From contig NZ_LMLA01000010.1 in NCBI RefSeq assembly GCF_001421765.1, positions 124,001 to 188,000 on the forward strand: a stretch of 64,000 nucleotides of DNA, read 5' to 3'. This document shows, piece after piece, positions 29,295 through 38,671 of this stretch (the first letter of the stretch is position 1; the number at the start of each line of letters is the position of its first letter). Made by a program: the position numbers and the translations under genes. Below the pieces are notes generated by a model. The model was given only the letters and a program-made list of their open reading frames with translations. It did not search any database and had not been told where the DNA came from. This DNA is from Sphingomonas sp. Leaf32. Its GTDB lineage: Bacteria > Pseudomonadota > Alphaproteobacteria > Sphingomonadales > Sphingomonadaceae.

Positions 29295-31501
29295 AGTTCG
29301 ACACCCCCGCCGGCACGACGCCGATCGACCGGCTGGACGTGGTCGGCCGCGCCCATCCGCGCGTGGAGGGGCCGCTCAAGGCCACCGGCACCGCGCGCTA
29401 CGCCGCCGAGCATCACGATGCCGCGCCCGATGCGGCCTATGGCTATATTCTGGGCGCAGCGATCGCGAAGGGTCGGATCACCGCGATCGACACCGCCGCC
29501 GCCCGCGCCGCACCCGGCGTCCGTGCGGTCGTCACGCACGAGAATGCCGGCCCCGTCGGCGTCGGCAAGTTCTACGTGCAGCGCGTCCTGGCGGGGCCGA
29601 TGGTCGATCATTATCACCAGGCGGTGGCCGTCGTCGTCGCCGACACGTTCGAACAGGCACGCGCCGCCGCCGCACTGGTCCGAATCGATTACGCGCGGGC
29701 CAAGGGCCAGTTCGATCTCGTCGCGCAGAAGCCATCGGCCCCGATCGCGGCGCAGGAGCCGTTCGGCGGCGCGTCCGAGGTTTCGGTCGGTGCCTTCGCC
29801 GCCGCGTTCGCGGACGCGCCGGTCACGGTAGACGAAACCTACGCCGTTCCCGATCAGGCCCATGCGATGATGGAGCCGCACGCCACCATCGCGCGCTGGG
29901 ATGGCGACCGGCTGACGTGCTGGACCGCGATTCAGTCGATGGACTGGGGATGCCGCGACCTTGGCCTCATCATCGGAACGCCGCGGGAGAATATCCGGCT
30001 CCACTCCGCTTTCATCGGTGGCGGCTTCGGCGGCAAGGGCACGACGCAGAGCGATCTTGCGCTTGCCGCGATTGCTGCGCGGGTGTCGGGCCGTCCTGTA
30101 AAGGTGGTGCTGCAACGCGCGATCATGTTCAACAACACCATCCATCGCCCCAAGACGATTCAGCGGGTCCGGCTGGGCGCGGCGAAGGACGGGCGGCTGC
30201 TTGCCATCGGCCACGACTGCTGGTCCGGCAATCTGCCCGGCGGCCGGACCGAGCCGTGCACGCTTCCCACCCGGCTGATGTACGCGGGCGAAAATCGCCT
30301 GCTGCGCCGTTATCTCGCGACGCTCGACCTGGCGGAGGGCAATGCGATGCGCGCGCCGGGCGAGGCGCCGGGGATGATGGCGCTGGAAGTGGCGATGGAC
30401 GAGCTGGCCGAAAGGCTGGGCATGGACCCCGTCGCGCTGCGCATCGCCAACGACACCCAGGTCGACCCCGAAAAGCCCGAGCGCCGCTTCTCGACTAGGC
30501 CGTTCATCCAGTGCCTGACCGAAGGCGCGGAAAAGTTTGGTTGGGGCGCGCGGCAGGCGAAGCCGGGCAGTCGGCGCGACGGCAAGTGGCTGATCGGCAT
30601 GGGCATGGCGAGTGCAATCCGCGGTGCGCCGATCATGAAGGCGGGCGCACGCGTGCGGCTCGGCAAGGACGGCCACGTCACGGTCGAAACCGACATGACC
30701 GACATCGGCCAGGGCAGCTACACGATCGTCGCGCAGACCGCCGCCGAGATGATGGGCGTACCGCTCGACCGCGTCACCGCGAGGCTGGGCGATTCCACGT
30801 TCCCGGTCACCCCCGGTTCGGGCGGTCAGGCGGGCGCCGCATCGGCGACCGCGGGGGTCTATGCCGCCTGTGCGAAACTGCGCGCGCTGGTCGCGCAGCG
30901 GCTGGGCTTCAACACCGCGGACGTGACGTTCGCGGACGGGCGGGTCGTCTCGGCGGGCCGGTCAGTGCCGCTGGCCGACGCCGCGAGGGACGGCGACATC
31001 GTCGCCGAGGACGCGATGGAATATGGCGATCTCGCCAGTCGCTATGCGCAGCAGACCGTCGGCGCGCATTTTGCCGAAGTCGCGGTGGACGCCTATACCG
31101 GCATCGTCCGGGTCCGGCGGATGCTGGCGGTCTGCGCCGCCGGACGCATCCTGAACCCCATGACCGCGCGTAGCCAGGTGGTCGGCGGCATGACGATGGG
31201 AATCGGTGCCGCGCTGATGGAAGAGATGGCGGTCGACACCCGCTTCGGCTTCTTCGTCAATCACGACCTTGCCGGCTACGAAGTGCCCGTCCACGCCGAC
31301 GTTCCGCATCTGGACGCCTATTTCATCGAAGAGGTCGATGCCACGATGTCGCCGGTCAAGGCGAAGGGCGTCGGCGAACTCGGATTGTCGGGCGTGGCGC
31401 CGTCGATCGCCAACGCCGTCTACAACGCGACCGGCGTGCGGGTTCGTGACTATCCGATCACGCTGGAGAAGCATTTGGCCGGCCTGCCAGCGATAGCGTA
31501 A
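29291..31501 (+). CDS. Second molybdenum-cofactor large subunit (PaoC paralogue)
   Basis: 736 residues, closely similar throughout to the large subunit at 26442-28649 and probably a tandem duplicate. It keeps GGGFGGK, AMRAPGEAPGMMALEVAMDE, GSGGQAGAASATAGVYAAC and the catalytic glutamate in KGVGELGLSGVAPSIANA. Substitutions near the substrate channel (e.g. MDWGCRDLGLIIGTP against MIDWGRTDLATTLNIP) suggest a different substrate. No second PaoA or PaoB accompanies it. ATGA overlap with the cysteine hydrolase. Confidence 0.9.
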   Translation: MKFDTPAGTTPIDRLDVVGRAHPRVEGPLKATGTARYAAEHHDAAPDAAYGYILGAAIAKGRITAIDTAAARAAPGVRAVVTHENAGPVGVGKFYVQRVLAGPMVDHYHQAVAVVVADTFEQARAAAALVRIDYARAKGQFDLVAQKPSAPIAAQEPFGGASEVSVGAFAAAFADAPVTVDETYAVPDQAHAMMEPHATIARWDGDRLTCWTAIQSMDWGCRDLGLIIGTPRENIRLHSAFIGGGFGGKGTTQSDLALAAIAARVSGRPVKVVLQRAIMFNNTIHRPKTIQRVRLGAAKDGRLLAIGHDCWSGNLPGGRTEPCTLPTRLMYAGENRLLRRYLATLDLAEGNAMRAPGEAPGMMALEVAMDELAERLGMDPVALRIANDTQVDPEKPERRFSTRPFIQCLTEGAEKFGWGARQAKPGSRRDGKWLIGMGMASAIRGAPIMKAGARVRLGKDGHVTVETDMTDIGQGSYTIVAQTAAEMMGVPLDRVTARLGDSTFPVTPGSGGQAGAASATAGVYAACAKLRALVAQRLGFNTADVTFADGRVVSAGRSVPLADAARDGDIVAEDAMEYGDLASRYAQQTVGAHFAEVAVDAYTGIVRVRRMLAVCAAGRILNPMTARSQVVGGMTMGIGAALMEEMAVDTRFGFFVNHDLAGYEVPVHADVPHLDAYFIEEVDATMSPVKAKGVGELGLSGVAPSIANAVYNATGVRVRDYPITLEKHLAGLPAIA

Positions 31502-31534
31502 CGCCTGTCGCGTTACGTTCTGTCGCGATTATAG

Positions 31535-31696
31535 GCTGAAAGCGACGATAGGATCGTCAATATCGCGTGGTACATTTTTGGCGCGAACATCAGGGCCTCG
31601 GATCGCCTTGATGTCCGCGAGATGCTTAAACAGACGCTACAGGCGCAAGGCATCGATCCGGCGAAACAGCCGCAGGGTTACGCGGCGAGGGGATGA
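31535..31696 (+). pseudogene. Possible gene remnant
   Basis: An open frame of 53 codons bounded by stops, with no good start, ends LDVREMLKQTLQAQGIDPAKQPQGYAARG. The composition is protein-like and recalls the C-terminus of DinD-like proteins, but this is not certain. The rest of 31502-31795 shows no gene. Confidence 0.25.
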
Positions 31697-31795
31697 TCAC
31701 GCTTCCTGGTGCGCCTGCACCAACCGTGAGCGCAGTTCTCAGACAGCCCTCTATGGGGTCTCATGAAACCGCGCATTTGTGCCGGTTTCAGATAG

Positions 31796-31871
31796 TGGTG
31801 CCGCTTACAGGACTCGAACCTGTGACCCCCGCATTACGAATGCGATGCTCTACCAACTGAGCTAAAGCGGC
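31796..31871 (-). tRNA. tRNA-Thr (anticodon CGT)
   Basis: 76 bases on the minus strand fold as a full cloverleaf. The acceptor stem is GCCGCTT/AAGCGGC. The D arm has GCTC...GAGC, the anticodon loop is TTCGTAA with anticodon CGT, and the T arm is ACAGG-TTCGAGT-CCTGT. The discriminator A and CCA end are encoded. It reads ACG threonine codons. Confidence 0.96.
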
Positions 31872-32031
31872 CCGGGACGGAACACCGTCTGGGAGCGGGC
31901 GCTTACCAGTGGGTGGGGCGGGTGGCAAGGGGAATTGCGTTTCCAGCCATCATGGGCGGATTTTACCGGACGTTTACCCTAGGCGGTCCACAACCCCACG
32001 CATTCGGGCAGACCGCCCATGGGGACGGATT

Positions 32032-33165
32032 ATGGACATCGTGCGCGGACCGAACGAGCAGCCGGGCGGCGGGGACGACGATCGCGAAGGCGTCGGTGGC
32101 GACGTCATGGTCGTGGGGACCGACGAACGCCGGATGCATGTCCGCGCCTACAACCACTGGGTATCGCTGCTGGCCGGGCGGCCATGTCCGCTGATCGACG
32201 CGCTGGACCCGGCGGGCATCGCCGATTTCGGGCCGAACAGCGTGCTGCTGGACTTCACCGACGGCCATGACGACGGGGTGATCCGGTTCCTGGGCCATGC
32301 GCTGCGCGAGGAAAGCGGGACCGATTCGTCGATCGTCCGGTTGAGCCAGGTGCCGCCCCGGTCGCTGCTGTCGCGACTGACCGATCATTATATGCAGATC
32401 ATCGCCAACCGCGCGCCGATCGGGTTCGAGGCCGAGTTCGTCGGGCATCGTGGATTCCCGATGCTGTATCGCGGCATCCTGATGCCGTTTTCGTCCGATG
32501 GTTCGGCGATCGATTATCTGTACGGCGTCATCAACTGGAAGGAAGTGGTCGACACCGCGACCCAGTCCCAGCTGGCCGCCGAGCTGGCCGAATCGCGCCG
32601 GGCCGTACCGCGTCGGGCGATGCCGGCGGCGGCATGGGCCGATGGGCCGAGCGCCGCGCTGGCCGAACCGGCGGCGACGCCGACGCTGACCGAGCGGCTG
32701 GTCGACGTGCGGCGCCAGGCCGAGGCCGCGCGCGGCACGGATGCCGCCGCGCCGGCGACGCTGGCCGCGCTGGCGGCGGCATATGACTTCCTGCTGGCGA
32801 GCGAGCGCGATGCCGCGGGCTATGCCACGATGCTGGTCGGCGCGGGCCTGACCGTCGATCCGCGCGCACCGGTCGAGGCACTGGTCCGGCTGGTATTCGG
32901 CGACGCCCCGGAGAGCCATGCCCGCCTGCTGGCCCGTGCGCATCGTGCCGGGGTGGGCGAGGGCGAGCTGGGGGACTGGATCGAACGGACCGCCGGGCGA
33001 CCGGCGGCGGCGACCCCCGCGATCGTCGTGCCGGTCGCGCCGGGGGACGATGCCTATGTCCTGCTGCTGGCGCGTGCGGTCGATGCCGGGTCGGTCGAGA
33101 TTCTGGGCAGGGTCGATGCCGATCCGGCGCAGATCGCCGCCGCGCGGGGCCAGTTGGAGCGCTGA
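32032..33165 (+). CDS. PAS-domain protein (sphingomonad type)
   Basis: 377 residues. Residues about 30-175 form a PAS_5-like domain (HVRAYNHWVSLLAGRPCPLIDALDP...FRGYRGILMPFSSDG-type ending, here LYRGILMPFSSDGSAIDYLYGVINWKE). The C-terminal half is an Ala-rich, mostly helical region (about 215-330) and a short alpha/beta tail without recognisable output domain. Probably a sensory or adaptor protein in the cytoplasm; no kinase or cyclase motif is visible. ATG at 32032, with the preceding tRNA gene on the other strand. Confidence 0.7.
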   Translation: MDIVRGPNEQPGGGDDDREGVGGDVMVVGTDERRMHVRAYNHWVSLLAGRPCPLIDALDPAGIADFGPNSVLLDFTDGHDDGVIRFLGHALREESGTDSSIVRLSQVPPRSLLSRLTDHYMQIIANRAPIGFEAEFVGHRGFPMLYRGILMPFSSDGSAIDYLYGVINWKEVVDTATQSQLAAELAESRRAVPRRAMPAAAWADGPSAALAEPAATPTLTERLVDVRRQAEAARGTDAAAPATLAALAAAYDFLLASERDAAGYATMLVGAGLTVDPRAPVEALVRLVFGDAPESHARLLARAHRAGVGEGELGDWIERTAGRPAAATPAIVVPVAPGDDAYVLLLARAVDAGSVEILGRVDADPAQIAAARGQLER

Positions 33166-33257
33166 CGAATCCGTCCATAAACGCGTCGATACGCGCTTTT
33201 GGTGTGAGCCTAAGGGCCGATTGACAGTCATCTACGACCGGTCGCCACCTCCAGCCT

Positions 33258-33372
33258 CTTCGTCACCCCGGACCTGTTCCGGGGTCCACCGAGCCGCAAT
33301 CGCGGTCGCTAGAGGCTCACACCGCACCGATTGCCGCGCCGTGGACCCCGGAACAAGTCCGGGGTGACGAAG
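33258..33372. repeat. Inverted-repeat pair, CACCCCGGA family
   Basis: The arm at 33258-33289 is the reverse complement of 33341-33372 with one mismatch in 32 bases. Each arm is itself a short palindrome (ACCCCGGA...TCCGGGGT). The same core recurs at 53999-54033, so it is a dispersed REP-like family. Confidence 0.85.
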
Positions 33373-33380
33373 TAAAATGT

Positions 33381-33414
33381 GAATGTCGATCGGTTACAGG
33401 ACGGATCGACATTC
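33381..33414. repeat. Short perfect inverted repeat
   Basis: GAATGTCGATC (33381-33391) and GATCGACATTC (33404-33414) are perfect complements around 12 bases. A direct copy of GAATGTCGATCGG occurs again near 33674. Confidence 0.6.
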
Positions 33415-33479
33415 GGACGCCGGGGCGAGATGTCCACGCGACGACCGCGACGACCGCGAAAGCCCCAGGAAGTCGGATT

Positions 33480-33629
33480 TTCGCGCGGAGGCGCGGAGGA
33501 CGCGGAGGTGTCGCGCACGGGGGTGATCGCAGGGACGATTACCGGTCGGCCCGACATCGCAGCGCCGATGAAACGAGTACCGTTTTGCGTCGCGCGCCGT
33601 TCTCTGCGTCCTCCGCGCCTTCGCGCGAA
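33480..33629. repeat. Inverted-repeat pair, CGCGGAGG family
   Basis: The 28-base arm at 33480-33507 (rich in CGCGGAGG) matches the reverse complement of 33602-33629 at about 26 positions, enclosing about 94 bases. REP/BIME-like element. Confidence 0.75.
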
Positions 33630-33885
33630 CCATCTTCTATCTTCGCCTCGCACGAACACCGCGCACGGGCACATTGAATGTCGATCGGCCCTGGGTTTCG
33701 ACAATCCGTAAGGGTCTTTGCAAGGCGGGTGCGGTCGTCAAACTCCTCTTCCCGAACATTCCCAGACAGTCTCCGCCGACCCGAACATCATCAGCCTTCT
33801 TGTAATATAATTACCGCACTGCGACATTTTGTTCGCAACTGCCACAAGGGTTGAGCCTGTCGGCGAGGCGGCGCATAGCCCCCGC

Positions 33886-36800
33886 ATGACTCCGCAAAGC
33901 AAGCTCGCCCGCCCCCTGGAAACGCTGCTGGTCGACAGCGCCCTTCCCGGTGAAATCGAAGGTCTGGACGCCGCGGCCCGCGCCGACGCCGCGCAGTTCG
34001 TGGCGGCGACCGCCGCGCACCGGTCGCCCGGCACGGTCAGCGTCGCGCTGGAAACGCTGAGCCGGGGCGAGCAGCGGCGGATGCGGCTGGCGGTCATCAA
34101 CGACGACATGCCGTTCCTGGTCGATTCGATCGCCAGCACCATCGTCGCGCACGACATCGCGATCGACCGCATCCTGCATCCGGTGATCGCGGTGACCCGC
34201 GACGCGGCCGGCACGCTGACGGGGCTTGCCGGCGAAGGCCGCCGCGAATCGATGATCTATATCGAGATGGAGCGGGCCGAAGCGCGCGTCCGCCACGCGC
34301 TGGTCGCCGAGGTCGAGCGCAATCTGGAGCATGTCCGCGCCGCCGTCGCCGACTGGCGCGCGATGCAGGCGGCGATGCAGGCCGATGCCGCGCGGCTGAC
34401 CGCCGATGCCGCCACTGCCGAGGATGCGGCGCTGCTGAGCTGGTTCGTCGGCGGCAACCTGACGCAACTGGCGCATGAACGCTGGTCGCGCGACGGCGTG
34501 GTCGGCGAGCGGCTGGGCCTGTCGCGCGCACGGCTGGAGGTGCCGCTGCTGGCCGATGCGTCGCGCCAGCGCGCGATCGAATGGTTCGATGCCGGCAATG
34601 TCCAGCCGCTGCTGCTGAAGTCCAACTGCATTGCGACGGTGCATCGCCGTGCGCCGATCGACCTGGTGCTGGTGCCGATCCGCGACGGCGATCAGGTCAC
34701 GGGCGTGTCGATCCATGGCGGGCTGTGGACCAGTGCCGCGTTGCAGGCGGACCCGGCCGAGGTGCCGGTCCTGCGCCGCAACCTCGCCGAACTGCGTGCC
34801 AAGTTCGGCTTCGACCCGTCGGGCCATGCGGGCAAGGCGCTGAACCACGCCATTTCGACGCTGCCCCACGACCTGACCACCGCGTTCACCCCCGAATCGC
34901 TCGAACAGCTGGCGCTGACCGCCATGTCGGTGGCGGATCGCCCGCGATCGCGGCTGGTGCTCATCAAATCGGCGCTGGGCCGGCACCTGTTCGCGTTCGT
35001 GTGGCTGGGCCGCGACGATGTGACGACGCAGCGCCGCCTGTCGATCGGCGACATGCTGGCACAGGCGGCCAATGCGTCGATCCTGAACTGGTCGATCGCG
35101 ATGGAGGATGGCGAGGCGGCGCTGATCCGCTACGTCCTCGATCTGCGCCAGGACGGGCGGATGCCCGATACCGCCGATCTCGACCGGCGGATCGAACGCA
35201 TGGTGCGCGGCTGGCGCCCGGCGGTCGAAGGTGCGCTGGCGGAAATGGTGCCGGAGGGGGCGACGCGCATGGCGCTGCGCTTCGCCAATGCCTTTCCCGC
35301 CAATTATCGCAATTCGAACCTGCCGGAAGAAGCGGCGCGCGACATCGTGCGGGTGGCGGCGCTGACCGACGCCACGTCGCGGTCGGTGCGGATCGTGTCC
35401 GAAGGCGGCGACCGGATGCGGATCAAGGTCTATCGTCGCGGCGGCGCGCTGGCGCTGTCGGACGCGGTGCCGGTGTTCGAGCATTTCGGGTTCCGCGTGG
35501 TCGAGGAACTGCCGACCCGGCTGGAGGATGACGAAAAGAGCTTCATCCATGATTTCGAGGTCGCGGTGGCATCGGGCGCCGCGCCGAAGTTCGACGTGGC
35601 CACCGTCGAACGTGCGATCGAGGCGGTGCTGGAAAACCGTGCCGAAAACGATGCGTTCAATCGCCTGACCGTCGAGGCCGGCATCGCGCCCGCCGCCGTC
35701 GTGCTGCTGCGCGCATGGTTCCGCTATCTGCGCCAGACGGGGCTGAGCTACAGCCTGGCGACGGTGGTCGATGCGCTGCGCCGTGCGCCCGGTGTCGCCA
35801 CCGCGCTGATCGAGCGGTTCGACGCCGCGCATGATCCGGCGCGGGGCGACCGCGCGGGCGGGATCGCCGCCGCCGATGCCGCGATCGAGGGCGGACTCGA
35901 CGCGGTGTCGGCGATCGACGACGACCGCATCCTGCGCAGCTATCGCGGGGTCGTTGCCGCCACGCTGCGCACCAACGCCTTTGCGCCCGCCGCGCAGGAA
36001 GCGCTGGCGTTCAAGATGGACAGCGCCAAGGTGCCGGGCCTCCCCAAGCCGCTGCCGTGGCGCGAGGTGTTCGTGTACAGCCCCCGGGTCGAGGGTATCC
36101 ACCTGCGCGCAGGTCCCGTGGCGCGCGGCGGCCTGCGCTGGTCCGACCGGCGCGACGATTTCCGTACCGAAATCCTGGGGCTGATGAAGGCGCAGCGCGT
36201 CAAGAATGCCGTGATCGTCCCGACCGGGGCGAAGGGCGGTTTCTATCCCAAGCAACTGCCCGCGCCGTCGAACCGCGATGCGTGGATCGCCGAGGGGACG
36301 GAGAGCTACCGCATCTTCATCCGCTCGCTGCTGTCGATCACCGACAATATCGTCGACGGCAAGGTCGTCCATCCTGCCAGCGTCGTGATCCATGATGGCG
36401 AGGACCCGTATTTCGTGGTCGCCGCCGACAAGGGCACCGCGACGTTCAGCGACGTCGCCAACGCGCTGGCGCTGGAGCGCAAGTTCTGGCTGGGCGATGC
36501 GTTCGCATCCGGCGGCAGCGTCGGATACGACCACAAGGCGATGGGCATCACCGCCAAGGGCGCGTGGATTTCGGTCCAGCGCCACTTCCTCGAACTGGGC
36601 GTCGATGTGCAGACGCATGCGATCGACGTGGTCGGGTGCGGCGACATGTCGGGCGACGTGTTCGGCAACGGGATGCTGCTGTCCAGGGCGATCCGATTGA
36701 AGGCGGCGTTCGACCATCGCCACATCTTCCTCGACCCCGCGCCCGACGCGGCGGCGAGCTGGGTCGAGCGCGACCGGCTGTTCCAGCTGCCGCGTTCGAG

Positions 36801-38499
36801 CTGGGCCGATTACGACCCGACGCTGATTTCGGCCGGCGGCGGCGTGTTCCCGCGCACCGCGAAGACGATCCCCTTGAGCGAACCGGTCCGCGCGATGCTG
36901 GGCGTGGTCGAGACCGAGATGGAGCCGACCGTGCTCATCTCCGCGATCCTGCGCGCGCCGGTCGACCTGATCTGGTTCGGCGGCATCGGCACCTATGTGA
37001 AGGACCGTAGCGAAAGCCATCTCGATGTCGGCGATCCGGCCAACGATCGTATCCGCGTCGACGCCCAGACGCTGCGCGCCAAGGCGATCGGCGAGGGCGC
37101 GAACCTGGGCGTGACGCAGGCCGCGCGCATTGCGTTCAGCGCGCAGGGCGGGCGGATCAACACCGACTTCATCGACAATTCGGCGGGCGTCGATTGTTCG
37201 GACAACGAGGTGAACATCAAGATTGCGCTCAATCGCGAGGTGATCGAGGGGCGGCTGGCGCAGGACGACCGCAACGCGCTGCTGGCGCGGATGACCGACG
37301 ATGTCGCGCATCTGGTGCTGGAGGATAACCGGCTGCAGACGCTGGCGCTATCGGTGATGGAGAATGACGGACCGGTCGCGGTGCCGAGCTATGTCCGCGT
37401 GATCGAGATGCTGGAGGCTGCCGGCAAGCTGGACCGGGTGGTCGAGGGGCTGAGCGCCAATGACGATTATGTCCGCCGCGCGCAGGACGGGCGGGGGCTG
37501 ACGCGTCCCGAACTGGCGGTGCTGCTGGCGAGCGTGAAGCTGGCGTTGCAGGAAGCGATCGAACACGCCCCCATCGCGACCGACCCCGACATGGCGGGCG
37601 ATCTATTGGCGGCGTTCCCCAAGGAGATGCAGGAGAGCCACAAACAGGCGATCCTCGACCATCGCCTGCGCGGCGAGATCGTCGCGACGAAGCTGGCGAA
37701 CCGCATCGTCAACCGGCTGGGCGTGCTCCACGTCTTCGAACTGGCGGAGGAAGAGGGCGAGGCGCTGGCCGATATCGCGGCGATGTTCGTCGCGGCCGAG
37801 CGGCTGTTCGACATCGATGCGTTGTACGACCGGATCGAGGGCGCCGATATTTCGGAACGCGCGCGCATCGCGTTGCTCGACGAAGTGGCGGTGGGCGTGC
37901 GCTCGCAGATCGCCGATTTGCTGCGCGCCTTCCCGGCGGGCACCCTGCCGGCCCATGCCGTCGCGCATCTGCAGAAGGGTGTGGCGAGCCTTGCCGGGCA
38001 GACCAGCTCGCTGCTCCGCGCCGAGGCGGCACAACAGCGCGACCGGATCGCGGGCGTGTTGCAGGATGCCGGCGCGCCGCAGGAGCTTGCCGGACAGGTC
38101 GTGCGGCTGTTCGAGCTGGACGGCGCGGTCGGCCTCGCCGATCTTGGCCGTCGCCTGAAGCTGGACGAGACGAAGCTGACGCTGGCGTTCACCCATCTCG
38201 GCTTCGCGCTGGGGCTGGACTGGGCGCAGGCGGTGGCGGCGCGTATCCAGACCGGCGATCCGTGGGAACGGCTGCTGATCGCCGGCCTCGCGCGCGATTT
38301 CCAGCAGCTGCGCTTCGAGTTCCTGAACCGCAATGCCGGCAAGGACCCGCAGGCGGCGGTCGAGAAATGGCTGGACGCCAACCGTGACCGCGTGGCGCAG
38401 TTCGCGGCGCTGGTCCACCGCGCGCGGCAGGCGCCGGTGGCGGGCGCGGCGATGCTGGCGCAGATTGCGGGGCAGGCGCGGGTGCTGCTGGCACGGTGA
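33886..38499 (+). CDS. gdhB: NAD-specific glutamate dehydrogenase, large (180-kDa) type
   Basis: 1537 residues, the length class of the large bacterial NAD-GDH. An N-terminal regulatory half (ACT-like segments, about 1-680) precedes the dehydrogenase core. The core has GGLRWSDRRDDFRTEILGLMKAQRVKNAVIVPTGAKGGF near 760-800, SGGSVGYDHKAMGITAKGAW, and VVGCGDMSGDVFGNGMLLS (Rossmann turn) near 910-928. A helical C-terminal domain follows. It converts glutamate to 2-oxoglutarate and ammonium in the cytoplasm. The ATG at 33886 is preferred to an upstream TTG at 33829; neither has a strong Shine-Dalgarno. Confidence 0.95.
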   Translation: MTPQSKLARPLETLLVDSALPGEIEGLDAAARADAAQFVAATAAHRSPGTVSVALETLSRGEQRRMRLAVINDDMPFLVDSIASTIVAHDIAIDRILHPVIAVTRDAAGTLTGLAGEGRRESMIYIEMERAEARVRHALVAEVERNLEHVRAAVADWRAMQAAMQADAARLTADAATAEDAALLSWFVGGNLTQLAHERWSRDGVVGERLGLSRARLEVPLLADASRQRAIEWFDAGNVQPLLLKSNCIATVHRRAPIDLVLVPIRDGDQVTGVSIHGGLWTSAALQADPAEVPVLRRNLAELRAKFGFDPSGHAGKALNHAISTLPHDLTTAFTPESLEQLALTAMSVADRPRSRLVLIKSALGRHLFAFVWLGRDDVTTQRRLSIGDMLAQAANASILNWSIAMEDGEAALIRYVLDLRQDGRMPDTADLDRRIERMVRGWRPAVEGALAEMVPEGATRMALRFANAFPANYRNSNLPEEAARDIVRVAALTDATSRSVRIVSEGGDRMRIKVYRRGGALALSDAVPVFEHFGFRVVEELPTRLEDDEKSFIHDFEVAVASGAAPKFDVATVERAIEAVLENRAENDAFNRLTVEAGIAPAAVVLLRAWFRYLRQTGLSYSLATVVDALRRAPGVATALIERFDAAHDPARGDRAGGIAAADAAIEGGLDAVSAIDDDRILRSYRGVVAATLRTNAFAPAAQEALAFKMDSAKVPGLPKPLPWREVFVYSPRVEGIHLRAGPVARGGLRWSDRRDDFRTEILGLMKAQRVKNAVIVPTGAKGGFYPKQLPAPSNRDAWIAEGTESYRIFIRSLLSITDNIVDGKVVHPASVVIHDGEDPYFVVAADKGTATFSDVANALALERKFWLGDAFASGGSVGYDHKAMGITAKGAWISVQRHFLELGVDVQTHAIDVVGCGDMSGDVFGNGMLLSRAIRLKAAFDHRHIFLDPAPDAAASWVERDRLFQLPRSSWADYDPTLISAGGGVFPRTAKTIPLSEPVRAMLGVVETEMEPTVLISAILRAPVDLIWFGGIGTYVKDRSESHLDVGDPANDRIRVDAQTLRAKAIGEGANLGVTQAARIAFSAQGGRINTDFIDNSAGVDCSDNEVNIKIALNREVIEGRLAQDDRNALLARMTDDVAHLVLEDNRLQTLALSVMENDGPVAVPSYVRVIEMLEAAGKLDRVVEGLSANDDYVRRAQDGRGLTRPELAVLLASVKLALQEAIEHAPIATDPDMAGDLLAAFPKEMQESHKQAILDHRLRGEIVATKLANRIVNRLGVLHVFELAEEEGEALADIAAMFVAAERLFDIDALYDRIEGADISERARIALLDEVAVGVRSQIADLLRAFPAGTLPAHAVAHLQKGVASLAGQTSSLLRAEAAQQRDRIAGVLQDAGAPQELAGQVVRLFELDGAVGLADLGRRLKLDETKLTLAFTHLGFALGLDWAQAVAARIQTGDPWERLLIAGLARDFQQLRFEFLNRNAGKDPQAAVEKWLDANRDRVAQFAALVHRARQAPVAGAAMLAQIAGQARVLLAR

Positions 38500-38560
38500 C
38501 GGCGTATCCCCGCGCAGGCGGGGGTACGGCTGGGATCGCGCGTGATTCCTGCAATCCTCC

Positions 38561-38647
38561 CACGTCACCCCAGCGCAGGCTGGGGTCTCCTGCGGCGAGG
38601 CGCGCGCTTCGTTACCGGGAGATCCCAGCCTACGCTGGGATGACGTT
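38561..38647. repeat. Inverted-repeat pair, CAGCGCAGGCTGGG family
   Basis: Left arm ACGTCACCCCAGCGCAGGCT... (about 38562-38590) pairs imperfectly with the right arm ending at about 38647. A second copy with the same layout is at 46810-46894. It lies between the convergent glutamate dehydrogenase and fucosidase genes. Confidence 0.75.
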
Positions 38648-38671
38648 TGTGGCGGGGAGGGGGGGCTGGCG

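Larger units (their letters stand above)
33166..33885. other. 720-bp repeat-rich intergenic region
   Basis: No protein gene is supported here. The gap is filled by three nested or adjacent inverted-repeat pairs (listed separately) and a less GC-rich promoter-like stretch (about 33790-33840) before the glutamate dehydrogenase gene. Confidence 0.7.

Noticed and set aside
33254..33630. Possible CRISPR array in the repeat-rich gap
   Set aside because: Repeats are inverted pairs of different families, not direct repeats with regular spacers, and no cas gene is present.
33811..37311. A 1166-codon open frame antisense to the glutamate dehydrogenase gene
   Set aside because: Same shadow effect: repetitive Arg/His/Gln-rich translation, no motifs, and the opposite strand encodes a complete conserved enzyme.
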